44,625 nt of DNA from positions 1-44,625 of the forward strand of contig NZ_VBSN01000037.1 in assembly GCF_006149045.1 (NCBI RefSeq), given 5' to 3'. Shown piece by piece: positions 34,079-42,111 of the stretch. Within the stretch, counting starts at the first letter, position 1, and every line of letters begins with the position of its first letter. The notes below the pieces were generated by a model. The model worked only from the letters and a program-made list of their open reading frames with translations, had not been told where the DNA came from and did not search any database. The stretch comes from Dyadobacter flavalbus (GTDB lineage: Bacteria > Bacteroidota > Bacteroidia > Cytophagales > Spirosomataceae). The position numbers and the translations under genes were made by a program.

Positions 34079-34450
34079 AAAACCAACATTTGATAAGTGC
34101 AAATAATATGTTGGAATTGGCATTCAAGTAGCCACTTCCAGTAGGATAATGCAATTTAAACCAACATTTTATAAGTAAAAGCCACTTGTCTGAAATCTTG
34201 TCAAAACCAACATTTAATAAGTAAAACAACAACTTAACAGTCTCATATACAGTAGTATATAAGATTAACATTTTAGTGTACTTACCGATCCCCATTCAAC
34301 TCCAACATTTTATAAGCGAAGTTTTGGCATGTGTAATATACCAAAACCAACATTTTATAAGTTGCACCTTGCACTAAAACCAACAAATTATAACCAATTC
34401 ACCACTTTTTAGCTAAATGCGACTCTTGGTAAAACCAACATTTTATAAGT
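34079..34450. repeat. Downstream iterons of the replication origin
   Basis: Copies of AAAACCAACATTTTATAAGC or close forms begin at about 34079, 34157, 34203, 34300, 34343, 34376 and 34431. All are in the same orientation with uneven spacing. Further copies end the 111-bp units at 34951, 35062 and 40841. Such arrays are used for initiation and for copy control by Rep handcuffing. Confidence 0.85.
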
Positions 34451-34685
34451 AGTCCAGAATTAATTTACTAGCAATTCCAGACTATCATGCCCCAGGTAAA
34501 GCAAGACTTTACAATGCTATCAAAAAAGGAAAGATCTATGTACAATCCTCTGTCCTTTAAGCACAATGTAAGTGAATCCAATAATTAGTTTATAAGGAAA
34601 TATTATAGCTGGTCGGATCACCAATTTACCCAACTTAAATAGGGTGGGTGGGTTGGCCAGGAATGCTGCTGTTTGCGCCTGAGCA

Positions 34686-34734
34686 CTGCCGGATCATTAA
34701 AATTCCTCTTTCCAGGATTTTAGTGATCCGGCAG
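34686..34734. repeat. Long hairpin in the origin region
   Basis: CTGCCGGATCATTAAAATTCCT (34686-34707, given here only by its outer match CTGCCGGATCA) pairs with a 21-base arm at 34714-34734 ending TGATCCGGCAG. The arms match except for one mismatch and one extra base, with a 6-base loop CTTTCC. There is no following T run, so it is not a typical terminator. A single-strand origin or protein-binding role is possible. Confidence 0.6.
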
Positions 34735-34763
34735 AAAGTATTTGTATGCGCTATGGGAAGGCT

Positions 34764-34791
34764 CTGCTGTAACATTTTTCTGTTTCAGCAG
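34764..34791. repeat. Second hairpin in the origin region
   Basis: CTGCTGTAACA (34764-34774) pairs with TGTTTCAGCAG (34781-34791) with one mismatch and a 6-base loop TTTTTC. It lies 29 bp after the long hairpin and has a similar loop size and loop composition. Confidence 0.5.
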
Positions 34792-34865
34792 TGCATTCCG
34801 GCTTGCGAAGTGAAAAATACAATTACTTTGAGCGGTGGGATAACTTGTAAGCAATCCGAAGCGGT

Positions 34866-35152
34866 GAGCCTGGGTGGGTAAACGCATATCATATAAAACT
34901 GCAATGGCGACGGCTTTTTTTGTAGCCCGTTCATTCCTTTGTTATCTTCCAAAACCAACATTTTATAAGCAAATAGGGCTAGGTGGATAAACGCATATCC
35001 ATATAAAACTGCAATGGCGACGGCTTATTTAAGTAGCCCGTTCATTCCCTTGTTATCTTCCAAAACCAACATTTTATAAGCGAAATCATTAGGTAATATT
35101 ACTCTGAGCACTTGTAAACATTCCGACCCGTAGGGCTAGGTGGGTAAAAGCA
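34866..35152. repeat. Tandem 111-bp origin repeats, third unit cut by the mercury transposon
   Basis: Unit 1 (about 34866-34973) and unit 2 (about 34974-35086) share GGTGG(G)TAAACGCATATC, AACTGCAATGGCGACGGCTT, TAGCCCGTTCATTCC and a final iteron; the iterons are 111 bp apart. A third, more diverged unit begins near 35131 (TAGGGCTAGGTGGGTAAAAG) and continues after the transposon at 40780 with TATCCATAAAAATTACAATC and GGGACGGCTTTTCAATTAAC, ending in an iteron at 40841-40860. Confidence 0.8.
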
Positions 35153-35300
35153 GAGGTTTTCGTTACAAATGGGCGAAAACATACGCTAAGAAACTAAGTT
35201 ACTAGTTTATACCGCTGCCATTTAACATCTGAGCTTTACAGTCAATCCGTTATTATCTACAATTGTCAGCCGATTTTTGGGATCTTCAATATTTCAGAAA

Positions 35301-35332
35301 AATCATATTTAAGCAAATACTTAAATATGATT
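35301..35332. promoter_or_regulatory. ArsR operator overlapping the mer promoter
   Basis: A perfect inverted repeat with 13-bp arms (AATCATATTTAAG and CTTAAATATGATT) and a 6-bp spacer lies 26 bp before the ArsR-type gene. It overlaps TATATTTG (35332-35339), a match to the TAnnTTTG -7 box. Long palindromes overlapping the promoter are the usual ArsR/SmtB operators. Confidence 0.75.
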
Positions 35333-35358
35333 ATATTTGTCTAAAATCATAGGCAAAT

Positions 35359-35745
35359 ATGGAAAAAGAGTTAGATCAAGCCAATAGCTGTATCCGTTTG
35401 TTCGCTGATCAGGTGCAGATCCAGGTATGTAAGGAAATATTATTTGAAAATGAAGACGCTTTTACCCGATTATCTCAGGTCTATGCACTTGCTGGAAATG
35501 ATGCCCGCCTAAAAATACTTTATCTTCTCCAGCAGCAGAATGAGCTTTGTCCTTGCGATTTAAGCGATATTTTGCATATGACGGTTCCGGCTGTTTCTCA
35601 GCATCTTCGTAAATTAAAAGATGCCAGCTTAGTACGTACCCGAAAATCCGGACAAACCATCTTTTATTCGATCATACCTGATCAGGCAGATGTCATTAAC
35701 CAATTATTTATGCATATTCCCAATCAAGAAAGTATAGCAGTATGA
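35359..35745 (+). CDS. ArsR/SmtB-type metal-responsive repressor
   Basis: 128 aa. The winged-helix signature is NDARLKILYLLQQQNELCPC with DLSDILHMTVPAVSQHLRKL and LVRTRKSGQTIFYSI. The CPC pair in ELCPCDL (the alpha3 metal site of ArsR-type sensors) would bind a thiophilic ion such as Hg(II) or As(III). An extra Cys lies near the N-terminus (SCIRLF) and another in VCKEIL. It overlaps the merTP-like gene by 4 bp, so it represses the operon it starts. Confidence 0.88.
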   Translation: MEKELDQANSCIRLFADQVQIQVCKEILFENEDAFTRLSQVYALAGNDARLKILYLLQQQNELCPCDLSDILHMTVPAVSQHLRKLKDASLVRTRKSGQTIFYSIIPDQADVINQLFMHIPNQESIAV

Positions 35746-36329
35746 AAGCACCCAAAGTTACCGCTAATGCCGGTATTCTTACTGCATTGGCAAGTTCTGT
35801 TTGTTGTATCACACCGTTACTGGCCATGGTGGCCGGGACAAGCAGCCTGGCAACAACTTTTGATTGGATTGTGCCTGCTCGTCCTTATTTTATTGTTGGT
35901 ACTGTATTGATTTTAGGTTTTGCCTGGTATCAGCAGTTAAAACCAGTTTCCGAAGCCTCATGTAATTGCGAACCTGAAAACAAACCATTTATGCAAACCA
36001 AAAAGTTTTTAAGCATGGTAACCCTTGCAGCAGTATTACTCATTACTTTCCCGAGTTATTCTGGACTAGTCTATCATCAGAAACAGGAAGTAAAACAACC
36101 CATTTCCAAGAAAGGGCAAACAGCCATTATAAAAATTAAAGGGATGACCTGTGAAGGGTGTGAACATCATGTCACACAGGAAGTCAATAAGTTAAAAGGC
36201 ATACAGCAGGTTCAGGTGTCGTACAAAAAAGGCAATGCAACCGTTAAGTATGACAGTACAAAAACATCACTGGCAGCAATTAAAAAAGCAGTCGATGCTA
36301 CCGGATATAAAGTCGTTGAAACAAACTAG
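35742..36329 (+). CDS. merTP: MerT-MerP fusion-type mercuric transport protein
   Basis: 195 aa. The N-terminal MerT-like part has a membrane helix with the vicinal cysteines SVCCITPLLA, a second helix (PYFIVGTVLILGFAWY), a cytoplasmic CNC motif (ASCNCEP) and a third helix. The C-terminal 70 residues form a MerP/HMA domain with IKIKGMTCEGCEHHVTQEVN. The family moves Hg(II) from the periplasm into the cell for reduction by MerA. No merA lies in this transposon, so import alone would be harmful unless the reductase is elsewhere. Confidence 0.88.
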   Translation: MKAPKVTANAGILTALASSVCCITPLLAMVAGTSSLATTFDWIVPARPYFIVGTVLILGFAWYQQLKPVSEASCNCEPENKPFMQTKKFLSMVTLAAVLLITFPSYSGLVYHQKQEVKQPISKKGQTAIIKIKGMTCEGCEHHVTQEVNKLKGIQQVQVSYKKGNATVKYDSTKTSLAAIKKAVDATGYKVVETN

Positions 36330-36335
36330 GCAGTT

Positions 36336-36545
36336 ATGAATGTAATATTAGAATCTGTAATTTCCTGCCCGCACTGCAATACCAAATACGCTGAAACGAT
36401 GCCGGTTAATGCATGTATGTACTTTTACGAGTGCACAAATTGCAAGACATTGCTAAGGCCAGCTGCGGGTGATTGCTGTGTATTTTGCACCTATGGAACG
36501 GTGAAGTGCCCACCGATACAAATGAACAAGTCATGCTGTGCCTAA
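36336..36545 (+). CDS. GDCCVxC-domain small cysteine-rich protein
   Basis: 69 aa with eleven cysteines: CPHC, CTNC, the name-giving GDCCVFC, then KCPP and SCCA. In some genomes the family has selenocysteine at one position; here ordinary Cys codons are used. It follows merTP by 6 bp and is common in mercury operons of Bacteroidota. It may bind or pass on Hg(II). Confidence 0.85.
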   Translation: MNVILESVISCPHCNTKYAETMPVNACMYFYECTNCKTLLRPAAGDCCVFCTYGTVKCPPIQMNKSCCA

Positions 36546-36563
36546 CAATATAATATCAATGCC

Positions 36564-36974
36564 ATGAAAATGATGAAAACAATTCCGGCCCTTCCTGTTC
36601 AAAATATTGAAGAGTCCGTAAAATTTTATTCTGAAAAATTGGGTTTCACGGCACCATATTATGACGACGGCTTTGCCAAGGTAGTCCGCGATGAAATTGA
36701 GATCCATTTATGGGCATCTTCGGATGAGAGCTGGAAGAACAAGGGCTTAGCCTTGGTTGCAGATCCAATCTGCAGTGGGGCCGAGAGCTTTCTGGCAGGC
36801 ACGGCCAGTTGCCGGATTGAAGTCCAAGGTATTGATGAGTTGTACGACGAATATAAAAAGCAAGGCGTTATATATGACGCCGAAACTGTTGTGGAAGAGC
36901 AACCATGGGGAGACCGGGAATTTCCAGCACTTGACCTCCATCGTAATCTGTTAACTTTTTATGAGGAGATTTAG
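36564..36974 (+). CDS. VOC-family (bleomycin-resistance-like) protein
   Basis: 136 aa. The two beta-alpha-beta-beta-beta halves of the vicinal oxygen chelate fold are clear: IPALPVQNIEESVKFYSEKL with GFTAPY, and EVQGIDELYDEYKKQGV with EEQPWGDREFPALDLHRNLL. This pattern is closest to bleomycin-binding proteins. It is last in the mer operon (18-bp gap). Whether it protects against a drug or an organomercurial is unknown. Confidence 0.82.
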   Translation: MKMMKTIPALPVQNIEESVKFYSEKLGFTAPYYDDGFAKVVRDEIEIHLWASSDESWKNKGLALVADPICSGAESFLAGTASCRIEVQGIDELYDEYKKQGVIYDAETVVEEQPWGDREFPALDLHRNLLTFYEEI

Positions 36975-37011
36975 AAAAACCCACGCCAACATTGAGCTTA
37001 AAGTAACGGGA

Positions 37012-37626
37012 TCAAACTGTATCTTTTGATCTTGATAGGTAGTTGTAAACAGTTCCATAGGCTATCCCTAGCTGTTTAGAAATCTTGTTCATTGATAACC
37101 CTGACTTTTGTAATTCAAAAATTTCATTTTGCCGATCTATTGATATAGTCGGCCGCGAAATACGTTTTCCTTGTGCTTTTGCCCTAGCCATACCCGCTTT
37201 TACCCTTTGACTGATCAGCGAACTTTCGAATTGAGCCAGGGAAGCCATCACATGAAATATCAGCTCACCGGTTGGTGTGGTGGTGTCAATATTTTCCTGA
37301 TAGGATATAAAGTCGATACCCATGCTTTGAAATTCTTTCATTGCATTAACCAGTGCCTGGGTAGAACGTGCAAACCGATCATACCGCCAAACCAAAACTA
37401 CATCCAGTTTTCTCTTTTTGGCCGCGGCCATCATTAATTTATACTGGATCCTGTCCTGGGTTGTTCCGGATGCATAGTCTATAAATTCCCCAATGACATC
37501 AAAGTTACGCTTGGATGCGTATTCTCTTAACTGGGTTAACTGAGTTTCCGGATCCTGTCCTTTATCCTGGGTGGATACCCTTGCATATAGTGCTACCCGT
37601 TTGGTTTGAATTACCTGGTTTTTCAT
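37012..37626 (-). CDS. tnpR: Serine resolvase TnpR of the mercury transposon
   Basis: 204 aa. The catalytic Ser18 lies in LYARVSTQDKGQDPETQ, and the motif WRYDRFARS is present. The long helix (ASLAQFESSLISQRVKAGMA) and an HTH at the C-terminus (SGLSMNKISKQLGIAYGTVY) complete a normal resolvase. It is divergent from the transposase gene across a res-like region. It is distinct from the first resolvase. Confidence 0.93.
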   Translation of the reverse strand: MKNQVIQTKRVALYARVSTQDKGQDPETQLTQLREYASKRNFDVIGEFIDYASGTTQDRIQYKLMMAAAKKRKLDVVLVWRYDRFARSTQALVNAMKEFQSMGIDFISYQENIDTTTPTGELIFHVMASLAQFESSLISQRVKAGMARAKAQGKRISRPTISIDRQNEIFELQKSGLSMNKISKQLGIAYGTVYNYLSRSKDTV

Positions 37627-37635
37627 TTAATTGCC

Positions 37636-37733
37636 TATCAAAAAGGAGTTCCTTTACAAAGATAGTTTTTGATATCAAAAAACAAGCTTTAAACCTATTT
37701 CAAGCGTGGTAGATTTTGATACCCTTTTTGATA
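37636..37733. promoter_or_regulatory. Resolution (res) site candidate with repeated TATCAAAAA half-sites
   Basis: Half-sites TATCAAAAA at 37636 and 37673 and inverted copies TTTTTGATA at 37666 and 37725 (with TTTTGATAC at 37714) lie between divergent tnpR and tnpA. This is the expected layout of resolvase-binding subsites. Confidence 0.6.
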
Positions 37734-37745
37734 ACTGTTTTTCAT

Positions 37746-40733
37746 ATGGCATCACTATTTTTAAACCAGGCGCAGCGTGAACGCTACGAGCGGGTACCCA
37801 TGGAAATATCTGAATATGATTTGATGCAATTTTTTCAGATTTCGCATCATGATAAAATTTTTCTTAAATCATTCAGAGGGGAACATAACCGGCTAGCGAT
37901 TGCCCTTCAAACAGGTATTGTCCGCTTCATGGGTTTTCTTCCCGACAAATGGCAAGTACAGATTCCGGCAAATGTAGCTGCAATGGTATGTGATCATCTA
38001 AATATCAATATTGAACGATTAGCACTATACGGAAACAGGGATGCAACCAGAACAGAACACTTGAATCTGGTACTAAGATATTTAAAGTTCCGCAGATGGC
38101 AACCCATGGATGAACTCTGGCTAGCGCCATGGCTTTTAAACAAAGGTATGGAGCATGATAATGAAGCCATATTGCTCGAACAAGTTTGTTTAAAGCTTGG
38201 ACAGGAAAGAATTTTGAGACCATCGATTGGAACATTGGAACGAATTGTAGGGAGTCTGGATGAACAGCTGCACCAGGAAACATACCGCAGGTTCAGTTTG
38301 CTTTTGACCGAAGATATGAAATCCAGGCTGACTCAAATTTTAGAATTGGATATTCTCCGTGGTATTACTTTGCATCGATGGCTTTGCCAGGTACCTACCA
38401 GTAATACCCCAAGATCAATCAATCAAACGCTGGAGAAGATAAGCTTTTTGAAATCATTTAACGTCCATGAATGGGACTTGTCGGTCATAAGCCTAAACCG
38501 GAGAAAAAGATTAACACAAATAGCCAGGAATGTTTCAAACAAGTATTTACAAAGATTGAACGCTACCAGAAGGTACCCGATTTTAATCTGTTTTCTGTAT
38601 GAAAGCCTGATGGATACAAATGATAAAGTGCTGGAAATGTTTGATGATTATTGGGAGCACATTGTTAATGGCTCAAAAAAGGAACTGGATATCTACCAGC
38701 AGTCCTTGTTCAAATCGCAGAACGAAGCAATGAAAACTTTGTCCCAGGCAGTCAGCATCATTGTTAACGATACTGTTACAGACGACCAGTTACGGAGTTT
38801 AATTTTTGAGATATATCCAAAGGAAGTTCTCATGGAGGCATTACTTGTTACAAGGTCCGCACTACGTCCCATCAGGCAGACCCATTTATACTACCTCAAT
38901 AATTATTATGGCAATTTGAAACAGTTTACACCGAACCTTCTCAAAACCTTTGATTTTCAAATTGCACATTCGAAAGATGGTTTTCAGAAAGTTATCGAGA
39001 TACTAACTGATTTACAATCTGGAAAGAAAAGGAAATTACCTGATGACACACCGGTCGATTTTATAACGCCTTCCTGGAATAAACTGGTTTTTGAAAACGA
39101 TCAGCAGCAGCCCGAAATTTTCCCACAACGCCAGCCTTACGAATTATGTGCCTTGGCTAACTTACGTGACCGGCTCCGTTCCGGGGATGTATTTATAAAT
39201 ATTTCCCGAAAATATGCTGACTTCAATTCGCTGCTTCTTTCAAAAACTCAATGGGAATTGCTACGGAAGGATTTTTGTAGTCAAATGTCAATGCCTTCTC
39301 TACCCACCGAGCGTATTGATCAGCGTTTACATGAACTGGAATCACTGTTAAAACCACTTGATGAACTGCTTAATGCCGGCGGAGAAATACGGCTTGAAGA
39401 AGGTGTATTGGTAGTGCCAGCACTTCCGGCAGAAAATATTCCCCTTTCAGCAAAAGCCCTTAGAGAGCAGATTAATCAGCGGCTCCCGAAAGTCAATATT
39501 ACTGATATCATAAAAGAAGTAGATGCATGGATAAACTTTTCAGAACATCTTCACGGCCTGGAAAACGAACCGCGCAACCCGGAGCACCAGTCCCTTTTAT
39601 ACGCTGCTGTGTTTGCTGCGGGTTGTAATTTACCCTTATCGGATCTAGCCAGGTCTTGTGAACTTGACTATCAATCACTTTGGTGGACAAGCAATAACTA
39701 TCTGTCAGAAGAAAATCTTAAAAAGGCAAATGATACTCTTGTTAATTTTCATTACCAGCAATGGCTAAGCGGTTATTGGGGAGGGGGTACACTTTCATCT
39801 TCAGACGGACAGCGCTTCCCGACCAGTGGAAAAATCCGTAATGCGAAAGCACTACCCAATTACTTTGGATACGGTAAAGGCATTACCTTTTATACGCATA
39901 CTTCTGATCAGTATAGCCAGTATGGCAGCCGTAGCATCTCTTCAACTGAAAGGGATGCCACATATGTCTTGGATGAAATTATTGGAAATGAAACCGATTT
40001 GCCCATTCTCGAACATACCACTGATACAGCTGGTTATTCAGATTTGATCTTTGCCTTGTTTGATTTGCTAGGAATGGATTTTTGCCCAAGGATCCGGGAC
40101 ATAAAAGATCAGAGGTTGTGTAAAATAAAGGATAAGGAATGGGAATATCCTGCATTGAAATTTACCGGACGTGTTAATCCGGAATATTTAAAACAACATT
40201 TTGACGAACTTTTAAAAGTCGCTGCCTCTATTAAATCGGGACGAGTGACTGCTTCATTATTGATTTCAAAACTCCAGTCTTATCCACGTCAAAACAACTT
40301 GATGTATGTTTTGCAAGCTTACGGCCAGCTGATTAAAACCAACTTTATCCTCAAATACCTGCTTAACCTGCCTTTACGCAGAAAGATAAATACACAGCTG
40401 ATCAAAGGAGAACAGCTTCATAACCTAAGGCTTTACCTGTGGTTTGGCAGTGATGGGATTGTCCGCAGAAAACAAGAAGAGCAACAACAAAAAATTGTCA
40501 GGAGCCTGAATCTGATAACGAATATTATCCTGGTCTGGAACACAGTGTATCAGCAGGAAATTATCAAGCAATTACACCAGGAAGGATATGTTGTTGACGA
40601 AAATGACTTTGAGTTTATCTCCCCTGCACCCTTTGAGCATATCATCCGATTGGGCAAATATTCCTTTAATACAAATCCAGAGCTTGGAGACAACGGTTTA
40701 CGACCATTAAGAAAGCCGAAACTAAGTAACTAG
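37746..40733 (+). CDS. tnpA: Tn3-family transposase TnpA of the mercury transposon
   Basis: 995 aa from the ATG at 37746 (MASLFLNQAQRERYERVPME). The frame extends upstream to a TTG at 37716, but that lies inside the res-like repeats. The DDE residues are in LSSSDGQRFPTSG, HTTDTAGYSDLI and the C-terminal LIKGEQLHNLRLYL. The N-terminal IPANVAAMVCDHL and YLKFRRWQP segments are usual. It reads toward the right inverted repeat and ends 3 bp before it. Confidence 0.95.
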   Translation: MASLFLNQAQRERYERVPMEISEYDLMQFFQISHHDKIFLKSFRGEHNRLAIALQTGIVRFMGFLPDKWQVQIPANVAAMVCDHLNINIERLALYGNRDATRTEHLNLVLRYLKFRRWQPMDELWLAPWLLNKGMEHDNEAILLEQVCLKLGQERILRPSIGTLERIVGSLDEQLHQETYRRFSLLLTEDMKSRLTQILELDILRGITLHRWLCQVPTSNTPRSINQTLEKISFLKSFNVHEWDLSVISLNRRKRLTQIARNVSNKYLQRLNATRRYPILICFLYESLMDTNDKVLEMFDDYWEHIVNGSKKELDIYQQSLFKSQNEAMKTLSQAVSIIVNDTVTDDQLRSLIFEIYPKEVLMEALLVTRSALRPIRQTHLYYLNNYYGNLKQFTPNLLKTFDFQIAHSKDGFQKVIEILTDLQSGKKRKLPDDTPVDFITPSWNKLVFENDQQQPEIFPQRQPYELCALANLRDRLRSGDVFINISRKYADFNSLLLSKTQWELLRKDFCSQMSMPSLPTERIDQRLHELESLLKPLDELLNAGGEIRLEEGVLVVPALPAENIPLSAKALREQINQRLPKVNITDIIKEVDAWINFSEHLHGLENEPRNPEHQSLLYAAVFAAGCNLPLSDLARSCELDYQSLWWTSNNYLSEENLKKANDTLVNFHYQQWLSGYWGGGTLSSSDGQRFPTSGKIRNAKALPNYFGYGKGITFYTHTSDQYSQYGSRSISSTERDATYVLDEIIGNETDLPILEHTTDTAGYSDLIFALFDLLGMDFCPRIRDIKDQRLCKIKDKEWEYPALKFTGRVNPEYLKQHFDELLKVAASIKSGRVTASLLISKLQSYPRQNNLMYVLQAYGQLIKTNFILKYLLNLPLRRKINTQLIKGEQLHNLRLYLWFGSDGIVRRKQEEQQQKIVRSLNLITNIILVWNTVYQQEIIKQLHQEGYVVDENDFEFISPAPFEHIIRLGKYSFNTNPELGDNGLRPLRKPKLSN

Positions 40734-40779
40734 TTACTTAGCGTATGTTTTCGCCCATTTGTAACGAAAACCTCAAGCA

Positions 40780-40911
40780 TATCCATAAAAATTACAATCG
40801 GGACGGCTTTTCAATTAACTCACGCAATCCATTTATCTCCAAAACCAACATATTATAAGCGAAATAACTAGGTAACCATACCAGGTAAAATCGAATTACA
40901 TTATATATTTT
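40780..40911. other. Rest of the third origin repeat, with the last iteron
   Basis: This continues the unit that starts at 35131, after the transposon and its duplication. It ends with the iteron variant AAAACCAACATATTATAAGC (40841-40860). The remainder up to 40911 is AT-rich, without a gene. Confidence 0.6.
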
Positions 40912-40946
40912 TATACTTCTATATATTATTAATATATAGAAGTATA
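40912..40946. promoter_or_regulatory. 35-bp palindrome upstream of parA
   Basis: Two perfect 17-bp arms around one central base; the outer part of each arm is TATACTTCTATA or its complement TATAGAAGTATA. The same 12-mer occurs in nearly every unit of the array at 29801-30270. It lies 75 bp before parA. In ParA/RHH systems the RHH protein binds both its promoter and the centromere, which would explain the shared motif. Confidence 0.65.
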
Positions 40947-41020
40947 GGATAATAGAATATTGATTATTACATTTACATTGATGCTGTTAGATTGATCGGC
41001 ACAATGAACTATTAATTACA

Positions 41021-41701
41021 ATGGACAAAGCAACTAAGATCATAAGCTTCGCCAATATGAAAGGTGGAGTGGGAAAATCAATGTTAACAATAAAAACAGC
41101 GTTGTTGTTGGCATCAGAACCATACAACTACACTGTTGCCGTAATTGATGCCGATGCGCAAGGAACAATCGTTAAGCGTCGTAAACTTGAAGAAAGTAAA
41201 GGCATAAAGGATTTCAAACTGGAAATTTATCAGTCATCCTTTGACGATGTGAAGCAGATAACGAGGGATTTGTATTCTTCCGAAAAATATGATTATATAT
41301 TCATCGACATTCCGCGCTCAACCACCGGCTATGATGCTGAAACTCTTTCTAAAATTCTGGTCTTTACTGAGACAGTGATAGTACCACTACTAGCATCGGA
41401 ATCTGAACTTACATCTTCCATTGAGTTCATCAAAATATTGAAGTCGTTGCAGGAAGCTAAGGAGAAAAAAGGTTTGGTATTGAACATCTTTGGCCTCGCT
41501 AATAAGAAGAGAGCAAGTTTAAAGATGAATGACAAGGTGGGGCAGATTATAAAAGGACTTAAAATTGACCGCTTCAATACCGAAATTCGAGAGGTTCCTA
41601 CGGTGTTTAATAATTTTAACACCAATGACTCTGAATACAATAACGAAAAGGTTCAAACCTATTTGGTACCGTTTATTAATGAATTTGTTGAAAAGGTATA
41701 A
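41021..41701 (+). CDS. parA: ParA-family partition ATPase
   Basis: 226 aa, the short type Ib ParA/MinD class without an N-terminal HTH. The deviant Walker A is NMKGGVGKSML (first Lys conserved), Walker A' is AVIDADAQGT and Walker B is YIFIDIPRS. It moves plasmid copies apart on the nucleoid together with the centromere-binding partner encoded 11 bp downstream. Short ParAs lack own DNA binding, so autorepression should come from the RHH partner at the palindrome 40912-40946. Confidence 0.92.
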   Translation: MDKATKIISFANMKGGVGKSMLTIKTALLLASEPYNYTVAVIDADAQGTIVKRRKLEESKGIKDFKLEIYQSSFDDVKQITRDLYSSEKYDYIFIDIPRSTTGYDAETLSKILVFTETVIVPLLASESELTSSIEFIKILKSLQEAKEKKGLVLNIFGLANKKRASLKMNDKVGQIIKGLKIDRFNTEIREVPTVFNNFNTNDSEYNNEKVQTYLVPFINEFVEKV

Positions 41702-41712
41702 TCATCAGAACT

Positions 41713-42111
41713 ATGGAAAATTCAAAAAAAGGTAAAAACTCAGATATTGATCCTTTTGACTTAGATCTTACTTCTGATACTAATGGTTTTGGGCTGACAT
41801 CACCAGTTCAAAAGGAGAAAGCGCCGAGTCCACAAAAAGAATCGAAACCAAAAGAAAAGGTAGCTTCCTCCAAATCTTTCCCAGAAAAAGTATCAAAAAA
41901 GGAGATAAAATACGCTTCAAATACCCAAAAAGCGGTACCAATAGATGAAGCCGTGCACAGAAAAGCTTCATTGATAGCGCGAGGGCTAAATACCTCCATA
42001 AAATCGGTTATCCAGGAAGGAATAAATATTCTGTATCAAAACCACCTAAAAGAGATACAGGAATATCATAAAGCGGAGCAAGCTAGGCTTAAGGATTTGA
42101 TGAATGAGTAG
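41713..42111 (+). CDS. Ribbon-helix-helix partition partner (ParB-like)
   Basis: 132 aa. The first 70 residues are disordered and rich in Lys, Ser and Glu (a ParA-stimulating arm in such proteins). Residues about 76-115 form a ribbon-helix-helix: KAVPIDEAVHRKASLIARGL and NTSIKSVIQEGINILYQNHL. A helical tail follows. It lies directly after parA and is probably its centromere-binding partner, as in type Ib systems. It is not a canonical HTH ParB. Confidence 0.78.
   Translation: MENSKKGKNSDIDPFDLDLTSDTNGFGLTSPVQKEKAPSPQKESKPKEKVASSKSFPEKVSKKEIKYASNTQKAVPIDEAVHRKASLIARGLNTSIKSVIQEGINILYQNHLKEIQEYHKAEQARLKDLMNE

Larger units (their letters stand above)
34451..34865. other. Origin-region spacer with two hairpins, no clear gene
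   Basis: The stretch has no convincing gene. A start-less frame at 34465-34560 (LLAIPDYHAPGKARLYNAIK) may be the tail of a lost gene. Two strong hairpins lie at 34686-34734 and 34764-34791, listed separately. Confidence 0.4.
35153..40774. mobile_element. Tn3-family mercury-type transposon, 5,622 bp
   Basis: The 38-bp terminal inverted repeats (35153-35190 and 40737-40774, outer bases GAGGTTTTCGTTACAAATGG) are perfect. The target duplication AAGCA is at 35148-35152 and 40775-40779. The element holds an ArsR-type regulator, merTP-like gene, GDCCVxC gene, VOC-family gene, resolvase and transposase. It sits inside the third 111-bp repeat of the plasmid origin. Confidence 0.96.

Noticed and set aside
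34077..34295. 72-codon minus-strand frame
   Set aside because: Its product repeats LIKCWF because it is a translation of the iterons; it is not a gene.
34465..34560. Frame reading LLAIPDYHAPGKARLYNAIK to a stop
   Set aside because: It looks protein-like and may be the tail of a lost gene, but it has no start and no family I can name.
34648..34881. 77-codon plus-strand frame across the two hairpins
   Set aside because: The frame is explained by the hairpin arms and spacer; no motif, no good start, no operon context.
37716..37745. Earlier TTG start for the second TnpA
   Set aside because: The extra ten codons lie on res-like repeats and give a meaningless leader; the ATG at 37746 gives a normal N-terminus.
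35153..40774. Mercury transposon as a relative of the large transposon
   Set aside because: Terminal repeats, transposases and resolvases all differ; they are independent Tn3-family elements.
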